Notes under the pieces: model-generated
What the model was told of the DNA's origin: nothing
Database searches by the model: none
What the model saw: the letters and a program-made list of their open reading frames with translations, nothing else
Translations under genes and position numbers: made by a program
NCBI GenBank assembly: GCA_036557705.1
Contig: DATBHB010000016.1
Span: 124,001 to 188,000 of the forward strand
Origin: VAZQ01 sp036557705
GTDB lineage: Bacteria; Pseudomonadota; Alphaproteobacteria; Rhizobiales; Xanthobacteraceae
Direction: 5' to 3'
DNA length: 64,000 nt
Part shown: positions 25,390-33,469 of the stretch, piece by piece
Layout of the letters: every line of letters begins with the position of its first letter
How positions within the stretch are numbered: the first letter of the stretch is position 1

Positions 25390-28300
25390 ACCTTTCTGAA
25401 CCGAGTATCAGGCGGCCGGTCGCAACGTCGCTGCTCATGGGGGCCTTGGCTTTGATCGGCGCGACGGCGTTCCCGCTTCTTCCGGTGGCGCCGCTGCCGC
25501 AGATCGACTTTCCCACGATTCAGGTCACCGCCACGCTTGCCGGTGCCAGTCCGGAAACCATGGCGTCGTCGGTGGCGGCACCCCTGGAGCGGCAGCTGGG
25601 CCAGATCGCCGGAGTCACCCAACTGACGTCGTTCAATGCGCTCGGCGCCACTTCGGTAACCATCCAGTTCGACCTCAATCGCAATATCGATGCGGCCGCG
25701 CAGGACGTGCAGGCGGCGATTACGGCCGCCGGCAAGACGCTGCCGCAGGCGATGACGACGCCGCCGATCTACCGCAAGCTCAATCCGGCCGACGCTCCCA
25801 TTCTCATCCTGGCGCTGCACTCCGACACGCTGCCGCTCACGGTCGTCGATGAATATGCGGACAATTTTCTGGCCCAGCAGATTTCGCAGGTTTCCGGTGT
25901 CGCACAGGTGTCCATCGGCGGCGAGCAGCGACCCTCGATCCGCGTCCAGGTCGATCCGGCGAAGCTTGCGGCTCGCGGCCTCACCCTCGAAGAGGTACGC
26001 GGCGCCCTGGTGACCGCGACCACGAACTCCCCCAAGGGCACGCTCACCTCGCCCAAGGCGAGTTTCACGTTCACGGCAAACGACCAGATTACCGACCCCG
26101 AGCAATTCGACGACGTCATCATCGCCTATCGTGACGGGGGCGCGGTCCGGGTTCGCGACATCGGCCAGGCTGTGTCCGCCGCAGCGGACCGGACCTCTGC
26201 TGCATTTGAGGACAACGTGCCCAGCGTTGTCCTGACGATCAACAAGCAGCCCGGAGCCAACGTCATCGAGACTGTTGATCAGATAAAGAGACGGCTGCCG
26301 CGGCTGACGGCCAATATTCCCCCAGCAATCACGGTCGAGACAGTGCTCGATCGCACGACGACGATTCGCGCCTCGGTGGAGGATGTCGAGTTCACACTGC
26401 TGCTTGCCGTCGGCTTGGTCGTGCTCGCCGTCCTTCTATTCCTTCGCAATCTCTGGGCAACGGCGGTTCCCATGGCGACGGTGATCCTGTCGCTGCTCGG
26501 TTCGTTTGCCGCAATGTATCTGCTCAATTTCAGTCTCGACAACATATCGCTGATGGCGCTGATCATCGCTATCGGCTTTGTGGTCGATGATGCCATCGTC
26601 GTGGTCGAAAACATTCACCGGCACATCGAAGAGGGCCAGTCGCCTTTCGACGCGGCTCTTGCGGGCTCACGCGAGATTGCGTTTACCGTCCTGTCGATAA
26701 GCCTCTCATTGGTCGCGGTGTTCATTCCACTCCTTTTGATGAGCGGCATCATCGGCCGAATGTTTCGGGAATTCGCACTCACCGTCACGACGTCGATCGT
26801 CGTGTCGGCGCTGGTTTCGCTGACGCTCGCGCCCATGTTGTGCTCTCGCTTCATGCGACATGCGAGGGAGCACGGTCGTTTCTTTCGCAGCATCGAGGCT
26901 GGTTTCAGTTTTATTTTGGAAGGCTACCGGACCACGCTGGATATCGTGCTGCGCCACCAGGCGACCACGCTCCTCGTGTTCTTTATCACGATCGGTGTCA
27001 CTGTCGTCATGATGGTTGAAATTCCCAAAGGGTTCATTCCGATTCAGGACATCGGGATGATCGCGGGCGTAGCGGAGGCCGGGCAAGGCGTGTCAGCGGA
27101 GGAGATGCAGCGCCTGGAGCGGGTGCTTGGCGAGATCATCCTGCGCGATCCGGATGTTGCGAGCGTCAACTCGCAGGCCGCGAGCACCGGCGGCAATGGG
27201 TTTGCGCAAACTGCCAATACGGCTCGGTTCACCATCGTCTTGAAGCCGCGCCCGGCGCGCAAGGTCAGTGCGTCGCAGATCATCAACCGATTGCGGCCGG
27301 AAATTGCCAAGGTTCAGGGAGTAAATCTTTTCCTGCAGGCAACGCAGGACATCACAGTGGGCGGTCGCGCCGCCCGCGGCAGTTTTCAGTACACGCTCCA
27401 GAGTGCCGATGTGACCGAACTGATCGCCTGGTCGCAGAACATGCTCGCGGCGATGCAAGCGCTTCCCCAGATTGCCGATGTCGCAAGTGACGTTGCGGCC
27501 AATGCGCCGCAGATCAGGATCACGATCAACCGTGACCAGGCGGCTCGTTTCGGCATATCGACGCAACTCATTGACGACACCCTCAACGATGCATTCGGGC
27601 AACGGCAAATCACCCAATATTATACCCAGCTGAACACATACCCAATTGTTCTCGAAATTCTGCCGGAACTGCAGGCCGAGGTTTCGTCGCTCGATCGCAT
27701 TTACCTGAAATCTCCGCTCACCGCCGCCGCGGTGCCGTTGTCCTCGCTGGTGACGGTCGACAGTGCGAGAGTCGGCCCGCTCTCAGTGACGCACCAAGGC
27801 CAGTTTCCCTCGGTGACGCTCTCATTCAACCTGCGCCCCGGCGTCGCGCTCGGGCAGGCGGTCGATGCGATCAACAACGCCGCATCCGACGTCCGCATGC
27901 CTGGGATCGTGACCGGATCGTTTCAGGGAAACGCTCAGGCTTTTCAAAGCTCATTATCGAGCACGCCGGTGTTGATCATCGCGGCGCTTCTTGTCGTCTA
28001 CGTCATCCTCGGCGTCTTGTACGAGAGCTTCATCCATCCGCTCACCATCCTCTCCACGCTGCCGTCGGCAGGTATCGGTGCACTCATCGCGCTCTATGCG
28101 GGAGGCATGGATCTGTCGGTGATCGGGATCATCGGACTGATTCTTCTGATCGGGATTGTCAAAAAGAACGGCATCATGCTCGTGGATTTTGCCATTATGG
28201 CGGAACGGGACCGACGCTTAGAGCCGGTTGCTGCGATCCGAGAGGCTTGCCTATTGCGATTTCGGCCAATCTTGATGACAACGGCCGCAGCCTTGCTGGC

Positions 28301-28514
28301 CGGGGTTCCTCTTGCGCTCGGCACCGGCAACGGTTCCGAGCTGCGCCAGCCGCTCGGTTATGCGATGGTCGGGGGGCTCGCCCTCTCGCAGTTGCTGACG
28401 CTCTACACCACGCCGGTCGTCTACCTTTATCTCGATCGTCTACAGACCAGCCTTAAAGGCCGACCGGTACCGCCAGCCTACCACAATGCGCCACACGCCA
28501 CGGCCGCCGAGTGA
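25386..28514 (+). CDS. mdtB: RND multidrug efflux permease (MdtB/MdtC-like)
   Basis: 1042 residues, full length for the family. Starts NLSEPSIRRPVATSLLMGAL. Twelve membrane helices in two groups flank two large periplasmic loops. The proton-relay Asp pair lies in GFVVDDAIVVVENIHRHIEE and the partner Lys in IGIVKKNGIMLVDFAIMAER. The sequence is closer to MdtBC-type hydrophobe/amphiphile pumps than to AcrB by eye. Translated from a GTG overlapping the adaptor stop. Only one permease gene is present, whereas MdtB and MdtC form a mixed trimer in E. coli, so this one should act as a homotrimer. Confidence 0.92.
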   Translation: MNLSEPSIRRPVATSLLMGALALIGATAFPLLPVAPLPQIDFPTIQVTATLAGASPETMASSVAAPLERQLGQIAGVTQLTSFNALGATSVTIQFDLNRNIDAAAQDVQAAITAAGKTLPQAMTTPPIYRKLNPADAPILILALHSDTLPLTVVDEYADNFLAQQISQVSGVAQVSIGGEQRPSIRVQVDPAKLAARGLTLEEVRGALVTATTNSPKGTLTSPKASFTFTANDQITDPEQFDDVIIAYRDGGAVRVRDIGQAVSAAADRTSAAFEDNVPSVVLTINKQPGANVIETVDQIKRRLPRLTANIPPAITVETVLDRTTTIRASVEDVEFTLLLAVGLVVLAVLLFLRNLWATAVPMATVILSLLGSFAAMYLLNFSLDNISLMALIIAIGFVVDDAIVVVENIHRHIEEGQSPFDAALAGSREIAFTVLSISLSLVAVFIPLLLMSGIIGRMFREFALTVTTSIVVSALVSLTLAPMLCSRFMRHAREHGRFFRSIEAGFSFILEGYRTTLDIVLRHQATTLLVFFITIGVTVVMMVEIPKGFIPIQDIGMIAGVAEAGQGVSAEEMQRLERVLGEIILRDPDVASVNSQAASTGGNGFAQTANTARFTIVLKPRPARKVSASQIINRLRPEIAKVQGVNLFLQATQDITVGGRAARGSFQYTLQSADVTELIAWSQNMLAAMQALPQIADVASDVAANAPQIRITINRDQAARFGISTQLIDDTLNDAFGQRQITQYYTQLNTYPIVLEILPELQAEVSSLDRIYLKSPLTAAAVPLSSLVTVDSARVGPLSVTHQGQFPSVTLSFNLRPGVALGQAVDAINNAASDVRMPGIVTGSFQGNAQAFQSSLSSTPVLIIAALLVVYVILGVLYESFIHPLTILSTLPSAGIGALIALYAGGMDLSVIGIIGLILLIGIVKKNGIMLVDFAIMAERDRRLEPVAAIREACLLRFRPILMTTAAALLAGVPLALGTGNGSELRQPLGYAMVGGLALSQLLTLYTTPVVYLYLDRLQTSLKGRPVPPAYHNAPHATAAE

Positions 28515-28738
28515 GGCTATGAAGAGATCCTCGGTAGAAACATGCCGTTGTTTGCTGCCAAAACCGACCCTTACCGCCGAGAGCCGGAGACAGCAGCCGT
28601 AGTTATACCGGCGAAGTGTCCCCAACGTTACGAAAGATTAATATTGCGGTCAGGTCTCGGTAAGACGTTTATCGCCATCTTTGCGCGCGATGTGGTGCCT
28701 CGCTGCACCTTTGTTTGCAACGGATGGAGATAATGCCC

Positions 28739-30268
28739 ATGGATACGAGCACCGCTCGTCAATTCCGATCCCTTTCCAAACGGCGGCTGGCTTGGCTTGC
28801 AGGCGTCGCCGGCCTCGGCGCGACGGTTTTCTTCACCGCCCCAGGCCTGGTCCCGAACGCCCCGTTTAGTCCCGGCGTCACCATTGCGCATGCCCAGAAT
28901 CAGAACGCGCAGCGGCCGGTAGGCTTTGCCGATATCGTCGAGGCGGTGAAACCGGCCGTCGTCTCAGTCCGCGTCAAGATGGATGCGAGCGCAAATAGAG
29001 TCATGGGCCTCGAACGCGATTCGCCGCTCGTTCCCGGGTCGCCGTTGGATCGTTTTTTCCGGCGCTTTGGGCTTCCCGACGGGTTGCCGAACGGTACGCC
29101 CTCTCCCGGTCGCCGCAACTTTGTCACCGGCCAGGGCTCGGGCTTTTTCATTTCGGCCGACGGATTCGCGGTGACCAACAATCACGTCGTCGACAAGGCG
29201 CAGACAGTCGAGGTGACGACCGACGACGGCAAGACCTATAGCGCCAAAGTGATCGGCACCGACCCGCGCACCGACGTGGCCCTGATCAAGATCGATGGCC
29301 GCAATGATTTTCCATATGTCCGGTTTGCCGACGCGCAGCCGCGCATCGGCGACTGGGTACTTGCCGTCGGCAACCCGTTCGGACTTGGCGGTACGGTGAC
29401 TGCGGGGATCGTTTCGGCGCGCGGTCGCGATATCGGGGCCGGACCTTATGACGATTTCATTCAGATCGATGCGCCGGTGAACAAGGGTAATTCCGGCGGT
29501 CCGACGTTCAACGTCGATGGCGCGGTCATCGGCGTCAATACTGCCATCTACTCCCCGTCCGGCGGCTCGGTAGGCATCGCCTTTGCAATTCCGGCCGAAA
29601 CCGTCAAATCGGTCGTTGCCCAGCTCAAGGACAAGGGCACCGTGACGCGCGGATGGATCGGCGTGCAGATCCAGCCGGTGACGGCCGAGATTGCCGAAAG
29701 CCTTGGGCTCAAGAACGCCCAGGGTGCACTGGTGGCTGAGCCACAGCCCGACAGCCCCGCTACCAAAGCCGGCATCGAGGCCGGCGATGTGATCACCGCG
29801 GTTGATGGGACGCCGGTGAAGGATGCCCGCGATCTTGCAAGGCACATCGGCAGCATGTCGCCGGGCACCACGGCGAAACTTACCGTGCTGCAGCAGGGCC
29901 AGGAGAAGACGCTTACGTTGATCCTTGGCGAACTGCCGCGCGAAGCGCGGGCAACGCCGGAGAGCCGCGGATCGGGCGGGACGAACGTACCGCGCCTCGG
30001 CCTCACGCTCGCCCCCGCCAGCGACGTGGCCGGCAGCGGGAACGAGGGCGTCGTCGTGACCGAGGTCGATCCCAACGGGATCGCCGCCGAGCACGGGCTC
30101 AAGGAGGGGGATGTCATCCTCGAAGTTGCGGGCAAGAAGGTTGCCGCGCCCGCCGACGTGCGCACCGCGCTGGCCAATGCGCGAAAGGACGGCAAGCGCA
30201 CGGTGCTGATGCGGGTGAAGTCGGGCGAGGGCTCGAAATTCGTCGCCATGCGGCTCGGGCGTGCCTGA
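28739..30268 (+). CDS. degQ: DegQ/MucD-type periplasmic serine protease with two PDZ domains
   Basis: 509 residues. The N-terminus has an Arg-rich start and hydrophobic export segment (RRLAWLAGVAGLGATVFFTA) ending near AHAQ. Trypsin-like domain with all three catalytic residues: His in FAVTNNHVVDKAQ, Asp in DPRTDVALIKIDG, Ser in NKGNSGGPTFNVDGAVIGVN. Two PDZ domains follow (about 290-375 and 405-500). It degrades or chaperones misfolded envelope proteins. Of three nearby in-frame ATGs, the one at 28739 has GGAG at the best distance (9 bases). A strong terminator follows at 30405-30435, so the downstream regulator genes are a separate unit. Confidence 0.92.
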   Translation: MDTSTARQFRSLSKRRLAWLAGVAGLGATVFFTAPGLVPNAPFSPGVTIAHAQNQNAQRPVGFADIVEAVKPAVVSVRVKMDASANRVMGLERDSPLVPGSPLDRFFRRFGLPDGLPNGTPSPGRRNFVTGQGSGFFISADGFAVTNNHVVDKAQTVEVTTDDGKTYSAKVIGTDPRTDVALIKIDGRNDFPYVRFADAQPRIGDWVLAVGNPFGLGGTVTAGIVSARGRDIGAGPYDDFIQIDAPVNKGNSGGPTFNVDGAVIGVNTAIYSPSGGSVGIAFAIPAETVKSVVAQLKDKGTVTRGWIGVQIQPVTAEIAESLGLKNAQGALVAEPQPDSPATKAGIEAGDVITAVDGTPVKDARDLARHIGSMSPGTTAKLTVLQQGQEKTLTLILGELPREARATPESRGSGGTNVPRLGLTLAPASDVAGSGNEGVVVTEVDPNGIAAEHGLKEGDVILEVAGKKVAAPADVRTALANARKDGKRTVLMRVKSGEGSKFVAMRLGRA

Positions 30269-30404
30269 TTCCAATGGGACGTTCCGCCGGCTTTCGTCGC
30301 CCCCGCCGGTGGATCGAACCAGGGGGACGGGCGAGTAAGTTGCGCTCGTCCCCACAGGATGGCTTCAATTCGGCTTCAGTCGCCCCCGCCGGATTGGAGT
30401 TATC

Positions 30405-30444
30405 GGGGGGCGGCGGGGTATTCCCGCCGCCCCCCGTGCTTTTA
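30405..30444 (+). terminator. Strong rho-independent terminator after the degQ-like gene
   Basis: A perfect 13-bp GC stem (GGGGGGCGGCGGG at 30405-30417, complementary to 30423-30435) closes a 5-base loop and is followed by GTGCTTTT. It lies 137 bp after the protease stop and 126 bp before the response regulator start, separating the two units. A 14-bp direct repeat, GTCGCCCCCGCCGG, occurs upstream of it near 30296 and 30379. Confidence 0.75.
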
Positions 30445-30570
30445 GGGAACTGATCGGTTGAATGCCGATGAATTCGAGCTATTTGATACGCGTGAGTTTC
30501 TGCCATGACCGTAACTACACACCATCGTCCCTCGGAGAGGGAAACTGCATACGGGGATGACCGGTCCGTC

Positions 30571-31245
30571 ATGCGCCTGCTGATCATCGAAGACGACCGG
30601 GATGCCGCGGACTACCTGGCCAAGGCATTCCGCGAAGTCGGCCATGTCGCTGATGTGGCCGTCGACGGAGAGGAGGGCTTGGCGCAAGCGCTCGACGGCC
30701 AATATGACGTGCTGATCGTCGATCGGATGTTGCCGAAAGTCGATGGCCTCACCGTCATCGGGAAGCTCCGAAGCAAAGGGATCGAGACGCCGGTGTTGAT
30801 CCTGTCGGCTCTCGGCCAGGTTGACGACCGCGTAAAGGGGTTGCGTGCGGGCGGCGACGATTATTTGCCCAAGCCCTATTCCTTTTCGGAGCTGCTGGCC
30901 CGCACCGAGGCGTTGGCGCGGCGCCGCGGCAGTCGGGAAGAGACGGTCTATCGAGTCGGCGATCTCGAGCTTGACCGGCTGTCGCACCGGGTGATGCGCG
31001 CCGACCGCGAAATCGACCTTCAGCCACGCGAGTTCCGGCTGCTCGAATACTTGATGAAGCATGCCGGGCAGGTGGTGACGCGCACGATGCTGCTGGAGAA
31101 TGTCTGGGACTATCATTTCGATCCGCAGACGAACGTCATCGACGTGCACATTTCCCGGCTGCGATCCAAGATCGACAAGGGCTTCTCTGCGCCCCTGCTG
31201 CACACGGTCCGCGGCGCCGGCTACATGGTGCGAGAAGGTAAATGA
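30571..31245 (+). CDS. OmpR-family response regulator
   Basis: 224 residues. Receiver domain starting MRLLIIEDDRDAADYLAKAF, phospho-acceptor Asp in VLIVDRMLPKVDGLTV, then Thr/Ser and Lys positions ILSALG and DDYLPKPYSFSELL. The winged-helix DNA-binding domain follows (about 125-220: LDRLSHRVMRADREIDLQPR, LLEYLMKHAGQVVTRTMLLE, NVIDVHISRLRSKID). The open frame extends to an ATG at 30505, but homologous receivers begin at the MRLL position, so the inner ATG is used; neither has a clear ribosome site. Forms a two-component pair with the kinase at 31365. Confidence 0.88.
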   Translation: MRLLIIEDDRDAADYLAKAFREVGHVADVAVDGEEGLAQALDGQYDVLIVDRMLPKVDGLTVIGKLRSKGIETPVLILSALGQVDDRVKGLRAGGDDYLPKPYSFSELLARTEALARRRGSREETVYRVGDLELDRLSHRVMRADREIDLQPREFRLLEYLMKHAGQVVTRTMLLENVWDYHFDPQTNVIDVHISRLRSKIDKGFSAPLLHTVRGAGYMVREGK

Positions 31246-31279
31246 CGCCGTCTGCCACACCAGCAACTCATTGGCTCCA

Positions 31280-31351
31280 GTGTGGCTTTGGATTTGCCGT
31301 TCCTGCGACGGACTCGCTGCAAGGCTGGTAGGAACGTCAAATCCGCCACAC
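31280..31351. repeat. Long imperfect inverted repeat between regulator and kinase genes
   Basis: Left arm 31280-31305 and right arm 31329-31351 pair over about 19 bases: GCCACAC, then GGATTTG and CGTTCCT, with one mismatch and a 3-base bulge, leaving a loop of about 23 bases. GCCACACCAGC also occurs as a direct repeat near 31254 and 31346. In mRNA this would form a hairpin ending 13 bases before the kinase start codon and could lower kinase translation relative to the regulator. Confidence 0.5.
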
Positions 31352-31364
31352 CAGCGGGTGACGA

Positions 31365-32825
31365 ATGACGGCAGTCGGCAAGCTTCTGCGCACGACCGCG
31401 TTCCGGATGACGCTTGTCTATCTGGCGGTGTTCGCGCTGTTTGCGGCCTTCGTGCTGGCTTATTTCTCCTGGAACACGCGCCGGCTGATCACCGAGCAGA
31501 TCACCGAGACCGTCGATACGGAGATCAGGGGCCTTACCGAGCAATATGGTCAGGGCGGCATCCGCCGCCTCGTCTTCGCGATCGACGCGCGATCCGTTCG
31601 GCCGGGATCGAACCTTTATCTGCTCACGACAGCAGCCGGAGAGGGGCTTGCCGGCAACGTCGGCTCGCTTACGGCGGGCACGCTCGAAAGTACGGGCTGG
31701 GCCGAGACCGCTTACCGCCGGCTCGAGGATACCGATCGGGGCGAGCACCATGCGCTGGTCCGGATCGTGCAGCTTCCGGGAGGATTCCGACTCCTGGTCG
31801 GACGCGATCTCGAAGAGCGCGAGCGCATGCAGGCGATCATATTCAACGCCGGCCGTTGGTCGCTGGCGATGCTGGTCGTGCTTGGGATAGCTGGCGCCGT
31901 GTTCGTGACCCGGCGCGTGCTCAAGCGCGTCGATGCCATGACCGAAACGACACAGACGATCATGCGCGGCGACCTGTCGGGACGGTTGCCGGTTGCGGGA
32001 ACCGGTGACGAGCTCGATCGGCTGGCGAGCAATCTCAACGCCATGCTCGAACGCATCGAGGCGCTCATGCATGGCTTGAAAGAAGTTTCCGACAACATCG
32101 CTCACGACCTCAAAACTCCTTTGACGCGGCTGCGCAACCGATGCGAGCAGGCGCTGCGCACGGCTCAAAACGAGTTGCAGTATCGCGCGGCGCTGGAAAC
32201 GACGATTGAAGAATCCGATGCGCTTATCCGCACGTTCAACGCGCTCCTGATGATCGCTCGGGCGGAATCGGGTCAGTTGCCGGACGCGATGACCGAATTT
32301 GATGCCGCCGAAGTCGTGCGCGGGATCGGCGAACTCTATGAACCGCTGGCCGAGGAAAAAGGGATTGCGCTCAAGATCGACGCACCGCCAGCCACCATGC
32401 TGCGCGGCAATCGCGAGCTTGTCAGCCAAGCGCTCGCCAACCTGGTCGACAACGCGATCAAATATACGGCTCCAAGCGCCGTGACGAATGGGGCACAGCC
32501 CGAAATCGTCGTCAAGGCTGCGGCCGGGGAGGGCGATCGCATCCTCTTTACCGTCTCGGACGCCGGTCCGGGCATTCCGGAGGCTGACCGCAGTCGCGCG
32601 GTCGAGCGATTCGTCCGGCTGGAGCAAAGCCGCTCGCTGCCAGGCTCAGGCCTGGGATTGAGTCTCGCTCAGGCGATTGCCCATCTGCATGGCGGCGAAC
32701 TTAAGCTTGAGGACAACAAACCCGGGCTGCGTTCGACGATTTCACTGCCGCGCGGCGGTCCAGCACCAACCGTCGCGCTCGCAGCACCGGCCGAGGCGCT
32801 GGCCAGTCCGCGTAAGCATCTTTGA
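31365..32825 (+). CDS. Membrane sensor histidine kinase with HAMP domain
   Basis: 486 residues. Two membrane helices (about 15-37 and 165-185) flank a periplasmic sensor region of about 125 residues. HAMP (about 186-238) is followed by the dimerisation domain with His247 in VSDNIAHDLKTPLTRLRNRC. The ATPase domain has the N box NLVDNAIKYTAPS, G1 DAGPGIPEADRSRAVERFVR and G2 LPGSGLGLSLAQAIAHLHGG. It pairs with the regulator at 30571. The upstream protease neighbour suggests an envelope-stress input, an inference from gene order seen in related bacteria. Confidence 0.9.
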   Translation: MTAVGKLLRTTAFRMTLVYLAVFALFAAFVLAYFSWNTRRLITEQITETVDTEIRGLTEQYGQGGIRRLVFAIDARSVRPGSNLYLLTTAAGEGLAGNVGSLTAGTLESTGWAETAYRRLEDTDRGEHHALVRIVQLPGGFRLLVGRDLEERERMQAIIFNAGRWSLAMLVVLGIAGAVFVTRRVLKRVDAMTETTQTIMRGDLSGRLPVAGTGDELDRLASNLNAMLERIEALMHGLKEVSDNIAHDLKTPLTRLRNRCEQALRTAQNELQYRAALETTIEESDALIRTFNALLMIARAESGQLPDAMTEFDAAEVVRGIGELYEPLAEEKGIALKIDAPPATMLRGNRELVSQALANLVDNAIKYTAPSAVTNGAQPEIVVKAAAGEGDRILFTVSDAGPGIPEADRSRAVERFVRLEQSRSLPGSGLGLSLAQAIAHLHGGELKLEDNKPGLRSTISLPRGGPAPTVALAAPAEALASPRKHL

Positions 32826-32908
32826 TCCAGCCATTGTCGGCTGCGGTTGGGAGCCGCGCTGATTTTGACGATGCATCGGGTTAGAATAGGGCTGACGGAG
32901 GCTGCCAG

Positions 32909-33469
32909 ATGAACATCCAACTTCCGGTCCAGATGGACCAGCAAGCATTCCTTGCTTGGGTGCAGGGGCGCGAGGAACGCTACGAACTGGATCGGGGGCG
33001 CGTGATCATGATGACCGGCGGGTCGCGAGCACACTGGCAGATTACCCTGAACCTTTCGAAGGCGCTTGATGCACGTCTTGATCCAGATCAGTTCGTGGTG
33101 CTTCCTGAATTTGGGATCGATCTCGGGCCTCAGTCCATTCGCTTCCCTGATATAGTTGTCGATGTGGCCGGGGAAACGCCGGGTGATTTGAAAGCCACTG
33201 CACCCATCCTGATTGTCGAGGTGCTTTCTCCCTCATCGGAGCGGACCGATCTGGGTGACAAGGCCGCAGAGTACCTTCGAATACCAAGTCTTTTGGCCTA
33301 TCTGGTCGTTGCTCAGGACGAGATGAAAGCGTGGGTCTGGGTGCGCGGCTCGGACGGTTTTGACCCCAGTGCTGCAGTGTTGCAAGGTTCTGAAACTGTC
33401 ATTCGCATCGAACCGCTCGGAATCGATTTGCCGTTTGCGGAGGTTTACGACCGAGTGCGCCTGACGTGA
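32909..33469 (+). CDS. Uma2-family (DUF820) putative endonuclease
   Basis: 186 residues. Begins MNIQLPVQMDQQAFLAWVQG, then YELDRGRVIMMTGGSRAHWQ. The restriction-endonuclease-like core is recognisable: PEFGIDLGPQSIRFPDIVVD and PILIVEVLSPSSERTDLGDK, followed by AEYLRIPSLLAYLVV; Asp, Glu and Lys fit a PD-(D/E)xK site. The family is common and often multi-copy; its role is unknown, and it is best known from mobile-looking small genes. Here it sits between the kinase and glnE, which are usually closer together, and its stop overlaps the glnE GTG. Confidence 0.82.
   Translation: MNIQLPVQMDQQAFLAWVQGREERYELDRGRVIMMTGGSRAHWQITLNLSKALDARLDPDQFVVLPEFGIDLGPQSIRFPDIVVDVAGETPGDLKATAPILIVEVLSPSSERTDLGDKAAEYLRIPSLLAYLVVAQDEMKAWVWVRGSDGFDPSAAVLQGSETVIRIEPLGIDLPFAEVYDRVRLT

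Noticed and set aside
28964..30355. A 463-codon frame antisense to the degQ-like gene
   Set aside because: The sense strand encodes a protease with all catalytic motifs; the antisense frame is His/Arg-rich shadow sequence typical of GC-rich genes.
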